Source of the DNA: Niebla homalea
Lineage: Eukaryota > Ascomycota > Lecanoromycetes > Lecanorales > Ramalinaceae
DNA length: 64,000 nt
Reading direction: 5' to 3'
Assembly (NCBI GenBank): GCA_019925105.1
Contig: JAHGAU010000006.1
Span: 930,001-994,000 of the forward strand
The notes beneath the pieces were generated by a model. It did not search any database, was not told where the DNA came from, and saw only the letters and a list, made by a program, of their open reading frames with translations. Position 1 is the first letter of the stretch. Each line of letters begins with the position of its first letter. The translations under genes were made by a program, and so were the position numbers. Below, in pieces: positions 23,646-37,100 of this stretch.

Positions 23646-26600
23646 GATTAATTGATTAATTGATTTATACTACGGATCTAGCTAAGCTAATTCCGGCGTT
23701 CCTTAATACTCGGTTATTTAACCTTATTAATAACCGTAAAAAACCCGATATCTATAACGTTAAGAATAAAAACCGGTATTTACCCAGCCTTTACTTACGT
23801 TTTAAGGGTTAAGAGTATTTACGGCTATTTAAAGAGTAAGAATTTATTTATACGTTTTTTTTAAGAAAACCTATAATATTATAATTAAATCTATTTAAAG
23901 GTTACTTTTAAATTTATTACTTTTCCGTTATTTTACGGGTTTATTTAATATTAAAATTTCAGAATTCCGATTATATTATTAAATATCCTTATTAATACGT
24001 ATATTATTATTACTTTATTTATATAATTTTATTAACCGATATAGTATTATTTCTTACGCCGCCCCGGTATTTATAGCCCCTTTAACCCCTTATTAAGTAT
24101 AGTTTTCCCGCCGTTATTTTTTACTTTTAAATTAATAACGAGGTTTCTTAATTAAATCCTTAATTACTTTTTTTATTTCTTTGGTTAAGTTAAATTATAA
24201 TAATAAGCCTGTAATTATTATAAATTTAATAACCGCTTTAATACCCTTTTTATTAATAAGTATTTAACGATAATTATTAATTTTTATTTTTTTAATTAAT
24301 TTTGGTTTAAGTTCCTTAAATAATAAATAAGAGATTAATATATATACGGCGTTTTACTTTTATTATTTATATTTATAATTAATATTAATCCGGTTATTAA
24401 CGTATATAATAAAAAGAAAGTAAATTAAACCGTTTTTATTTATCCGGAGTTAAATTATTAATATATTATTGCTTTTCCTTATAATCCCGTAACGCCGGAA
24501 ATACTTATTAATAATTTTATCGTTATTTAACGTTAAATACTATTGTTTTTAAAAGATTAATTCTTTATATTTACGTTAACGCTCTATTTATTTCCCTATA
24601 ATCTATAAGGTAATTATTATTAATTTTACTTTTATAGCCTTTTTTTTTTCCTTTGCCGTTTTTACTTTAAGTAAAAGTTTATATATTTTTACGTTAACTT
24701 CTTAAACGTAAGTTAGGTTAACCTTTTTTTTTTAATTTACTTTAATTTGACTTCCGTAAAGGGGGTAGGTACCGTTTTTTTATGCTTTTTTATTTAAAGC
24801 CTTTTATAATTTTAATAAATACGTTTATTTCCTATTAATATAATTAAGTTTATACCCTTTTTAAGCCTTACTTAAGTAATTATTTAATTTAAGGTTAGCT
24901 TTATTAATAATATAAAGACTTCGGATTTTAATATTAAGACGGGAGTTACTTTATATACTTTATTTATTACTCTTAAGTATCGGTTTTAAACCTTTTATAA
25001 TTACCGGATAAGCTCTTTCCTATATTTAAACGTATTTTTAAGTATATATTAAATAATTATTATATATATTATTATAGGCTTTATAACCGCTTAATAAACG
25101 GTTCTAGCCTTTTATAAGGTAGTTCCCTACGTTAACGCTATAAGGTAAATAAGGCCCTTCTTTTATAAAATTATCTTTTTTTAGACCTTTTTTATATAAT
25201 CCTTTTAGTCCAGTTTCCTATTAACCTATAGGTTAAATACCTTAATACTGGCTTCCGATTTTACCGTTATATTACTTAAGTTTATTATAGTTATTATATT
25301 GTATAGCTTTAAGCTCCTTATTATATAGATAAGCTTATACTTATATAAGGCGAATTAAGCCCTATATATCTTTATTTATTATAAATAGACTTTATAGGTT
25401 TATTTTAGTTTTAAATAATTTATATAAATAAACGTATTATAAGTTAAGAGGTAAATATCGTTAATAAAGCCTTTTACTTAAACCTTTTATTTTAACTTTA
25501 TTAAGTCTTTAATAAACGGGCTATTAAAGAATAAGAATAAGATTAAAAAGATAAATAACCTTTAAGGAATCCTTATTATTACGGGCTTTATTATATTTAT
25601 CTTTTATCTTAAGTTAATTAATATTATTTAGTTATTTAAGAAACTTTTTATTTAATTTATAAAGAAAAGTAAAACCCTTTTTTTCTATAAATTATATAAT
25701 AACCTTTAATAATTTATCTTATTAAATGTTTTTATAATATTTAAGGAAAAAAGACTTATAATATATTTCTTCTTATAGCTTTATATTATATATACGTTAT
25801 TAATTAAGCCTTTAAGAACCGTCTCCGTTAACCGTCTTTTTCTTGCCCTTATTTATTAATCGGAAAGTAACTTATATCCTTTTACGTAATTACTTAAGAT
25901 CTTTATAATTATTATTTTTAAAGCTTTCTTTAACATATAAAAAAGTATTATAAATTTATATAACTTTATTTCCGAATAATTTAACTTAATTAATTTCTTA
26001 AGGATAATTATCTTAGTTTCCTTAAATTTATAAGGGTAATATCCTATATTAAAATAAGCTTAAAATAAATAAGTAAAAACCTTTTTAAATAATAACGTTA
26101 TTATAAATAAGAATTTATTTAATATACCGTTAAGTTTAAGGGCTTTATCCTTTTTTAGTTTATTAATCGTTTTAATTATTATTTTTTAAATTATTATTTT
26201 ATTTATTATTATTAATTTAGGATATACCGTACCGTTAATATTTATTAAGTTAACTTCCGGTAATAAAAGAAAAAAAATACCCCTTTAAGAGCCTTAATTT
26301 TACCGTTAAAGGTATTTATTATTATACCGTTTAATCTTTTTAAGGATAAAAACTTAAGGATAAGTTTAAGTTTCTTATTCTGTTCTTTATTATATTTTAT
26401 TAGCTTTTAAACGTTATAAAAGGAAACCGCTGAATTATATATTATAGCCCGGAAGTATATTTATTTAATTTTTTAAATAAATTTTTTTTTTTTTTTTTTT
26501 TTAAGTTTCTTTTAATTATTAAAGCGTTTCCCGGTTTTTATATTTAATAGTTTATTTTATAAGCGCTTTTACCTTTATAGTTATTTTTATATACTTTTTA

Positions 26601-28827
26601 TTTTAATAGGTTTTAACTCTTTAAGACGGCTTTATTATTAAAACTATAATATTAATTACTTTATTTAAAGCCTTTATTACCCGCTTTATAAAACGGTCGA
26701 TTTATTCCTTATTATTAAGTTAAGGACGCTCCGTTAACTGGGATATTATTTTTACCGTTTTTATTAATATTTTAGCTTTTTAACCGTTTTTTACGTTTAT
26801 TTAAATAATAAAAACGGAGTTACGTTAATAGATTAATCTAGGGTCGTCTGTATCGGGACGTAATTTAAACTGTATTTTAGGTCCTTTTAGGGTCCGTATA
26901 TTATAATTAAGTTAATAATATTTTTTAAGTTAAATATTAAGTTAATTATAATTTTAAATTTATAACTTTCTTATATAATAATCCCTTTTAACGTTAATAA
27001 CGTAAGGTTAAACCGTATAATAATTATTAATAGCTCCTTAAATTCAATATAATTAATTATATAACCGTTTTTATTTTATTAAACGTAATAAAGATTAAAG
27101 TCCTTTATTAGGAGGTACTTATTGGGTATAACTATAATATCCTTAAGTAATAGGATCGTAAAGGGTTCCTTCTTATTAACCGGTAGCGGATTATACGTAT
27201 TATAAATATTTAAGGTATCCTTAATATCCTTTTTTTTATATAATCCGGAATATATATAGGTTCTTTCTGTAATAAGTAACGTCTTAATTATTTATATTTA
27301 ATTTCTTATTAATAAAGAAATATATCCGCGTTATTTTATTATTTTTAAAGGTTAAATAAAAATTATTTCCCGGGTTAATTAAAAAGTAAATATACGGATT
27401 ATATAACGGTTCTTATATTATTATAATATTAATATTTTTTATTTCTTTAAATTTAAATATTAATATTATAGCTTTAATTACTTTTTATATACATTATATT
27501 ATATTACCTTTAAAAGCGTAAATATATTAAATATTAACGTTTATCGGACTTTTTTTATTAACTTTTATTTATATAAATGGTTTCTCCTTAAAATTAAGCG
27601 TTATTTATTTTAATCTTTTTATTATAATAATAATCCCGGTTAAGTAATCGGTTTTAAAAATTAATATTATTATAAACTTTTTTTTTTTTTACGTTATTAA
27701 TTATTATACTTTATTTTTCCCCGTTTAATAAATTCCGTTTATATTTTAAAACCGTCTTTAATTATTTTACCGGTCTAGGTTTATATAAATTATAACGTTA
27801 AACCTTAACCGTTATCTTAATCTTTTTACGTTAAGTCTTTTTCACTCTTATTATATACCGTAAATCTTACGTTAAATAACTATTATTATTATACGCTACG
27901 TATTTTAACGCGTTTTTTATTAAACTTTTTATTATTAAGTTAACGTATTTATACGTATTATACTTTTTAGTATATACTATATACTTCGTATTATTAAGGC
28001 ATTTCATAATAATATAGTTATACCTTTAATATTTAAAGTATTAATAAATATCCGTTACTTAATTTTAAGGTTTTATTAATTTAAGGGACTTACCCTTTAT
28101 TATCCCTTTATTAAGGATATCGTTATATATCCTTATTAATATTATACTTAAAATAACCATAGAATATCTCTTTATACGATTAAAGGCGTTTAACCTTTTA
28201 TTATAACGGGGAGGCTATAATTAACGATCTTTAGCTTAAAATAAAGGATTATATTCTTTTTTTCTATCCGTTTTAAGGTAACTTCCTTTTCCTCCTTTAT
28301 AAACCTTATTAAGTATATCCCGTCTATTACGATAACGAAAGATTACTTTAATACCTTTATTATTTTATACCTTTTTTTACCGGCTTATCTCTTTAACTTC
28401 TTTAGCCTTTTTTTTTCGTTTTTAATAAGGCTATATTAAGGAGGATATCCCCGTTTTATAGTTTACGTGCCGTAATAATCTGTTTTATTAATAACTTTCC
28501 CGTTACTTTAAACGCCTTTATTAATTATAGCGGGTTTACCTTTACCGTTATATTTCTTTTTTCTTCGCTTAATAATTATATAATTATTATTTTCGCCTTC
28601 CTTAACGTCGCCGTTTTCTCCCCCGCCCTTATTTCCTTTACCATTAACGCCGGCGCCGCCTTCGCGGCCCTCACTGCCTAGCTTATCCTTGCTCCCTTCC
28701 TTAAAGCCTCCCCCGTCGCTCCCTCACTTCGTATATATCCTCTCTATCTCCCCTCGCCTCCGTCTGCCGGCGCCCTCACTGCCGCCCCTTGGGCTCCGCG
28801 CAGCCTCTCCAACTCCCCCAAACCTCT
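23646..28827 (-). mobile_element. LINE B1 (family B, 5.2 kb), nested in LINE A5
   Basis: The 3' tail is at the left (gattaattgattaattgatt) and the 5' end at the right. A 12-bp TSD aactctttattt flanks it (23634-23645 and 28828-28839). Joining the flanks gives gaaactctttatttactt, which aligns gap-free with LINE A7 (53216: gaaatttttcgtttattt). Family B is related to A along its length but diverged. B1 starts inside ORF1: its 5' 190 bp (28640-28827) are GC-rich and unmutated and read GENGDVKEGENNNYIIIKRR on the minus strand, matching the ENNNYIIIK-like stretch of LINE A6 at about 34990. It is dead, with stops throughout the rest. Confidence 0.9.
26478..26502 (+). repeat. Poly(T) run inside LINE B1
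   Basis: An uninterrupted run of about 25 T lies within the decayed LINE B1, on the strand antisense to the element. It is a homopolymer slippage tract of no evident function. Confidence 0.7.
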
Positions 28828-31800
28828 AACTCTTTATTTACTTAATTAAAAAGGATAATATTCCCTTTTTTCTTAAGTTATATAATAACCTTGAATAATT
28901 TATTTTATTAAAAATACTTATAATATCGAGAGAAAGAAGACTTATAATATACCTTTTCTTAGAATTTTATACCGTATATACGTTATCGATTAATCCTTTA
29001 AGGGCTATTTTTATTAATTAATTTCTCCTTATTTTTATTTATTAATTAAGGAGAAGTCCGTAATTTTCTATATAATTATTAAGGATCTTCGTTATTATTA
29101 TTTTTAAGGCCTTTTTTAACGTATAAAGGAGTATAATAAGTTTATAAGACTTTACCTTAGAATAATCCGGCTTAATAAGCTTTTTAAGGATAATTATTTT
29201 TATTTTTTTAAACTTACGTAAATAATAAATAATATTAAAATATACTTAAAAGAAATAAGTAAAAACCCTTTTAAACAGCAATATTATTATTAATAGGAAT
29301 CTTTTAAGGATCTTATTTAATTTTAAGGCTTTATCCTTCTTCAATTTATTAATCGTTTTAATTATTATATCTTATATTATTATTTTATTTATTAATATAG
29401 GGTCGGAATACATAATATTATTAATATTATTTAAATTAATTTTTAATAAAGGGAAAAAAATGCTTTTTTAAGGGCCTTAATTTTACCGTTAAAGGTATTA
29501 ATTAATATATTATCGGATTTCTTAAAAAACGGGAATTTAAGGATAAACTTTAATTTCCTATTTTATTCTTTATTATACTTTATTAACTTTTAAATATTAT
29601 AAAGTAAAACTATTAAATTATATATTATAAACTGAAAGTATATTTACTTAATTTTCTTAATAATTTTCTCCTTTTCCTTTTAAGTAACTTTTAATTAATT
29701 AAATATTTCTTAATTCTTATATTTAAAAATTTACTTTATTAACTTTTTCGTTTTTACGGTCGCGGTTATACATCCTTTATTCTAGTAAATTTTAACTTTT
29801 TAAAAGGGTTTTATTATTAAGATTATCTTATTAATTATTTTATTTAATACCTTTATTATTTACTTTATAAAGAAATCGATTTAATCTTTATTATTTAATT
29901 AAAGGAAGTCCGTAAACTATATTATTATTTCCTTTACTTTTATATAAACTTTTATTTCCTTAACCGTGTTTTACGCTTTCTTTACCGGTAATAATAAGGT
30001 TATATTTATAATTTAATTTAAGGTTATTTATATTAATATATAATTTAAATTATATTTTAAATTTTTTTATAGCTTATATATTTTAACCGTAACGGTAATT
30101 TTTTTCGTATTAAAAATTAAATTAATCGTTATTTTAAATTTACGATTCTTTTACGTAATAATTTTTTATAATATTAATAATAAAAAATTAACTTAAATAA
30201 TAATTATTAATAGGTTATTTAATTTAATATAATTTATTATATACTTTTTTTCGTTTTATATATAATAATATAAGTTAAAGTCTTTAAGTAATATATATTT
30301 ATTTAAGGTAATTAAGATTTCTTTAAGTAATAATATCGTAAACGGTTTTTCTTTATTAATTAACGGCGGATTATATACGTTATAAATATTAAGGTCGTCC
30401 TTTAAGTCCTTTTCTTTTATAATACGGAACATATAAAGGTTTCTATTATAATAAATAATATCTTAATTATTTATATTAAGTTATTTATTTATAAAGAAGC
30501 ATATTCTGGTTATTTTATCCCCCTTAAAGGTTAAGTAAAACCTTTTCCTTAAGTTAATAAATAAATATATATAAATTATATAATAATTCTTATATTATTA
30601 TAATATTAACGTTTTTAATTTCTTTAAACTTAAATATTAATATTATTACTTTAATTCCCTTATTACGGATGTTATATTATATTATTCTTAAAAACGTTAA
30701 TATATTATATATTAACCTTTATAAAAGCTTTTTATTTATATTTATTTAAATTATAAACTTCTTATTAAAATTAAACGTTTTTTAACTTAATACCTTCCCG
30801 GTTATTATTAAAGACGTAGGATAACCGGCTTTTAAGGTTAAAATCGCGAAAAGTTTCCTTTTTTTATTTTATTTATTATTATTATTTACTTTTTATTATT
30901 TAATTTATTAAGTTCACGTTTTAAGGTTACCTTTAATTGGCCCGTTAAATTAATTCCGTACGTATTATACCGTTAAATTTTCGCGGTTATCGGGGTTTTT
31001 TTATACTTAATTTCTTTGGTTTTTATTATATATTTAGAATCCTATATTAAATATCTTTCCTTATTAAATATAACGTATTTAAATACGTTTTTTATAAGCC
31101 CCTTAATTATTAATTTTATAATTATAAGTATTATAACTTTTAACATAAACCGTATATTTTATAATATTAAGGTATTTTATAATAATATATTTATAACTTT
31201 AATACTTAAAATATTAATAAATATTTATTATTTTATCTTATAATTAAGTTATTTTAAGAAATCCTTATTTAATAATCCCTTTATTTAAGATATTATTATA
31301 TATTTTTATTAATATTACGCTTAATATAACGGTAAAGTACTTTTTATATATTTTAAAAAGTTAAGTTTTTTTATTACCGGAAGAAGTTTATAATTTACGA
31401 TTTTAAGCTTTAAGTAAAAAACCGTATTCTTTTTTTTTATATTTTTTAACGTAACCTTTTTCTTGATTTTTATAAAACGTAATAAGTATATTTTATTTAT
31501 TATAATAATAAACGATTACCTTAAAACCTTAATTAACTTATATTTTTCTTTATTAATTTAAGCCTTAAACCTTTTTAAGCTTTCTTTCGCCTTTAAAAAT
31601 ATTATATTAAAAAGGATATTTTTATTTTATAGTTTATATATTATAATAATTTATTCTATTAATAATTCCGTTATTATCTTAAAAGCCTTTATTAATTATA
31701 ATAAGTTTATTTTTATAATTACGTTTTTCTTTTTATTATTAAATAAACGGACCGTTACTATTTTTACTTTCTTCAATATGGTTACTTTTTCTTCCGTTAT

Positions 31801-32646
31801 CTTTTTATTTTTTACTATAAATACCCCTTTTATTACCTTTATTATTTAACTTTCTTTCACTTAAGGGGTTACCGCTTTTATACTTTTATTTTATATCTTT
31901 AATTTTAAACCGCCGTCTTTATTTTTTATTAACGTTTTTACTCCCGTTTTTTAAAAGTCTTATAAACGCTCCGTTTTTTTAATTTTACTTTTATTTTTAT
32001 ATAAAAGTCCTTTATATTTTTTAATTTAATCTATAATATTAATTAAATCTTTAATATAATATCCTTTTACTTTATTATAAAGAGTTTTTTTAAGGTTTTT
32101 ATTATTTCCTTTATTGCTTTTTCGCTTTTATTTACCGGACAATATATTATTTTTATTTTTTATTTTTAATCTTTTAAGGTTTTATCCTTTTTATTAGCTT
32201 TATTTCCCTTTTACATATTTTTAATAATACTTTTATTATAATCTTCCTGCCTTTTCCCCCGCCTATATTCTTTATTATTAATATTATACCGGCCTTTTTA
32301 CCCCTTATTTACTTATTATTTCCGTATTATTATTACGCGTTTTACTCGTTTTAATACGCATATTTTATTAACTTTAATTTCCTTATTTATTTTAAGTATT
32401 ATCCGGCTTATTATTATTACATTGCTTATATACGTTATTGCCGTTTCTATTAATATAAGTTACTTACCCGTTTATTACTTTATTTTTAATTATTACGTTA
32501 CTTTTACTTATCGTACTTAATATACTTCCTTTATTATTATGAAAGCTATACGTATACGTATCGTTTTAGACCTCTGGGGTCCCTTTGTTCGTCGCCATCC
32601 TTTCCGTATAAGTTATTAATATTTAATATAAATTATTAAAAAAGAA

Positions 32647-34118
32647 GATAAAATAAATAAAAAATAAAGATAATAAGAATTATTTATTTATTATAAAAAG
32701 TATAATTTTAAAAATTAAATAACCCGATAACTTAATAATTTATTAAGGATTATTAAAATATAAATATAGTACCCGTTAAATATACTTAAAATACGTATAT
32801 AAAGTAATAAATAAGTTAACTTTAAGTTTATTAAATAAAGAAATAAATATTAAAGTAAAATTATTATAAGTTACGTTTTTAATAAATAAAAGAATAATAA
32901 AAAGGAAGATTAATACCTTAAAGTCATATAAAAAGCTATGAGTATAAGTAAAGAAAGAAAATACTATATTAAGAAATATTATTTTAAATAATTAAATATA
33001 ATTTAAAATACTTTAAATATTATAAATATATAAAAATATAAACGTAAAAAAATAATATAAAATTTTAATAACGAACCTACTTTTATATAAAGTAATATTA
33101 AGATTAAAAATTAAGCAGTATAAAACTATCATTAAAAAACTATTAAATAATAAAGAATAATAACTTAAAATAATATATAATAAGGAATTAAGTTAAATAT
33201 ATATAAAAAATATATATAGACAAATAAATAAATAAATATATAAAATATATTCCCCGTTTTTATAGAAAAAGAAAATAAAGTTAAATTATAATCTATATTT
33301 AATTATTATTTTATATATAAAGTACCGTCTATATTTTATATAAAGTTAATAAAGAAAGTATATAATTTATTAAAGATCTTATTATAAAAACTTTTTTTAA
33401 ATAAATATAAAGTATAAATATTAAGTAATAAAAATATACTTTAATAATTGATATTATTTTATTTTTAATGTATTAAGTATTAAATAGCTATAGTTTATAA
33501 AGATAGTTTAAAGAACGTATACGTTTTTATTCGTTTTTATTAAACTTATAAATATTATATTAAAAGTTATCCTTAAATTAAACCCGGAATTATTTTTCTT
33601 TATTTTTAAAAAAGTATATAACTTTATTAACTTAATTTCTTACCTTAATAATATGTTTAAAGTATATAAAATATAAAAAAAGTAATTCCCTTTCTTAAGA
33701 AATTATTTCTTTCCGTAAATTCTATAGTTAAAATTAAAGTTATTATTTAATAAATTAAAAATTAATATAATAAAAATTAAAACATTAAAAGAAAACTATA
33801 AGGTAAAAAAACGTATATAGATTAAATTTAAAAAGTATAAAAAGATATTTAATTAACTAACGTTATAAAACGTAAAAACGTTAAAGAATTCTTAAGTATT
33901 ATTAATACGGTAAGAAAATAGATTAAAAACTTTATAAAAATAATATACTTATTTACCCGTTTAATTAAAAATATAAAATAAAGATAAACAGAATTAAAAA
34001 ATATATCGTTTTAACTTATATAAAATATAATAATAAGGGTTAAAGCTTTATCTAAATAAAATTCAAAAATACCGGTTTATATATATATTAATATTTTAAG
34101 ATACGGAGCCGGATATTA
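32647..34118. other. RIP-mutated spacer between LINEs A5 and A6
   Basis: About 1.5 kb of AT-rich decayed DNA. A plus-strand frame near 33440-33570 (RTYTFLFVFIK visible) hints at a retroelement integrase-like region, but too little is conserved to name it. It ends at the left TSD of LINE A6. Confidence 0.35.
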
Positions 34119-34130
34119 TATTATTTAAGT

Positions 34131-37100
34131 ACATTTCAAGACAATTAAATTAAATAGCGAAGAAATGGCGACGAACAACGGGACCCCAGAGGTTCAAAAC
34201 GATGTACGTATGTATAGTTTAAGTAATAGTAAGGTAAGTATTTTTAATACGATAAACGAAAGCGAAATAATAATAAAGGTAAAAAAGGTAAAAGGGTAAG
34301 CGGCCTTTATTAACGGAAATAATAATAATACATACGGACGGCGCGATAATTATATAATAAAGAACTCTTAAATTAAATAAGGAACCTATAATTAACGAGA
34401 TATGCGTAAAAAACGTATATAACGCGTGAAAATAACGTAATTATAAAGGGTAAATAAAGGATAAAAAAGACGGGGATAATATATAATAACGGATAGAAAA
34501 TAAACGGGGGCGGAAAAAATTTTATTAAGTATATATAAATTTAAAAAAAAGCCAAATAAAGATAAAGGAATATTAAGTAATTAAAGATAAGTTATAAAAA
34601 AAAGTAACCGTTAAATATATAATAAAAAAATAATAAAGGAAGAAACGGTAAAAATATTAAAAGGTTTTTTTACGATTAAATAAAAGGATATTATACCAGA
34701 AATTTAACCGATACTATAAATTAAACTATAAAAGGTAAGAAACTTTTATATAAAAGTAAAAACGGGATTAAAAGATTTAAAAAGGTTATATAAAACTTAA
34801 AAAACGGAAGTAAAAATATTAATAAAAAACGGCGAAAAGAATTAAGGAGACTATATATATAATAAAAGAGCGACGGGAGAAGCTTTACGGATAAAGGTAA
34901 AAGTATATTAAATAATAAAAGTTATAAAAATAACGCTTATATTGGTAATAAAAAAAATAAAAGTTAAAGAAAAAATAATAATATTAAGGAAAGCGAAGAT
35001 AATAATTATATAATTATTAAGTAAAGAAGAAAGGAATATAACTATAAAAATAAGTTTTTCATAATTAATAAAAACGTTTAAAATATCAAAAAAGTCGTTA
35101 ATAAAGTAAATTATTGCGGTACGTAAACTATAAAGTAAAAATATTTTTTTTAATATAGCCTTATTAAAGGTAAAAAAGGGGCTTAAGAAGTCAAAAGGAT
35201 AAGCCGGTAAAAAGGGATATAAAATAGTAAAAATATTAAAATAATTATTTATTATTACAATAAACGGGATATATTTAATAAGGTTTATAAGAAAAGAAAA
35301 AGAAATTATTTTAAGATAAATAAAAAGGGAGAATATAATCTTTTATCCCGGGCTAAAGATCGTAAATTATAGTTTTCCTTCCGTAATAAAGAAGTTAAAT
35401 ACCTTTAGCCGGATAAAAAAATACTTTACGGTTATTTTAAATATAACGTTAATAAGGATATACGATAATATCCTTAATAAAAGGATAATAAAGGGTAAAT
35501 CCCTTAAATTAATAAGGTTATAATATTAAATAGCGGATATTTATTAATATTAAAAATATTAAAAATACGGATATATTATTATAAGGTACCTTAATAATAC
35601 AAAGTATATAATATATATTAAAAAATATAATACTTATAAATACGTAAACTTAATAATAAAGGTCTTAATAAAGAATATATTAAAATACGAAATATATAAG
35701 AATAATAATTATTTAACGTAAGACTTACGGTATATAATAAGGGTTAAGGAGACTTAACGTAAAAAGATTAAAATAATAATTAAAGCTTAACGCTATAATT
35801 TATATAAATCTAAACCGATAAAATAATTAAAAACGGTCTTAAAACGTAAATAAAACCCGTTAAATAAAAAGGGATAAAGCGTAATAATTAATAATATAAA
35901 AAAAAAGGAAACTTATAATAATATTAACCTTTAAGGCCGGTTACTTAATTAAGATAATTATCATAATAAAAAGACTGGGGTAAATAATACTTAATTTTAA
36001 AAAGAAACCGTTTATATAAATAAAAATTAACGGGAAGAACTTAATAAAAGCTAATATATAATACGTTTATATTTTTAAGGGTAATATAATATAACGTATA
36101 TAAGGAGGTAATTAAAGCTATAATATTAATATTATAGCGATATAGAAGCCGCTATATAATCCGTATATACGTTCTTTAATGAACCCGGGAAATAGTTTTT
36201 ATTTAACCTTTAAAAGAAATAAAATAATATAAATATATTTCTTTATAAATAAAAAATTAAATATAAGTAATTAAAATATTATTTACTACGGAAAGAATTT
36301 ATATATATTTTAAATTATACGAGAAAAAAATATTAAAAAAAAACCTAAATATTTATAATACGTATAATCCGCCGTTAATCAATAGAAAAAGGCTTTTTAT
36401 AATCCCGTTTACTTAAAAATATTATAACCGTATTAAATAAGTATTTTTTAATAAAAGACTTTAATTTCTATTATATTAAGTAAAATAAAAAAGAGCGTAT
36501 AATTAATTACGTTAAATCTAAAAAATTATTAATAATTATTGTTTAATTTTACTTTACGCTTTTAACGCTAAAAAAGATTATAATATAAAAAAGCCGGGGA
36601 TTTAAGATTACGATCGACTTAACGTTTAACTTAAAAGGTATCGTTAATATAATTATTATATACGGATTATAAGAGGACTTAAAATATAACTTAAGTTATA
36701 TATTAATATAAATAACTTTAAATTAAACCGTTAATATAACCTTATTATTATTAATAAAAAGGGCGTAAAAAACGGTTAAAAAAGCAGAAATTCATATAAA
36801 AACGGAAAAGACAATAATATAATTTATAGACCTTTTTTAATTAAATAATAAAAACCGGATCGACCTTTTTATAAAGTAAATAATAAAAGTATTAAATAAA
36901 ATAATCGATAAAATAATCCTATTAATAAAGTTTTCTTAAAGAGTTAAAACCTATTAAAATAAAGGGTATATAACCGCAACCGTAAAGGCGAAAAAATTAA
37001 TTAAGTAAACTTTTAAATATCAAAATTAAAAAATACTTAATTAATTGAAAATTACTTAAAAAGTAAAAAAGAAAACTATTAAGAAAATTAAATAAATATA

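Larger units (their letters stand above)
21609..32637 (-). mobile_element. LINE A5, full-length family A copy (minus strand), split by LINE B1
   Basis: The tail is at 21609 and the 5' end at about 32637. Its own sequence is 21609-23645 plus 28840-32637, about 5.8 kb, equal in length to A6 and A7. The minus strand opens with ORF1: ATG at 32598, MATNKGTPEV, preceded by a leader of about 39 nt. The 5' terminal 100 bp or so are barely mutated, and the body is riddled with stops. A possible 9-bp TSD (aaaaaagaa at 21597-21605 and 32638-32646) is consistent with the 5' boundary but is low in complexity. Confidence 0.85.

Noticed and set aside
31016..31243. Open frame rich in Ile and Phe, like a membrane protein
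   Set aside because: Antisense to LINE A5 and composed of AT-driven codons.
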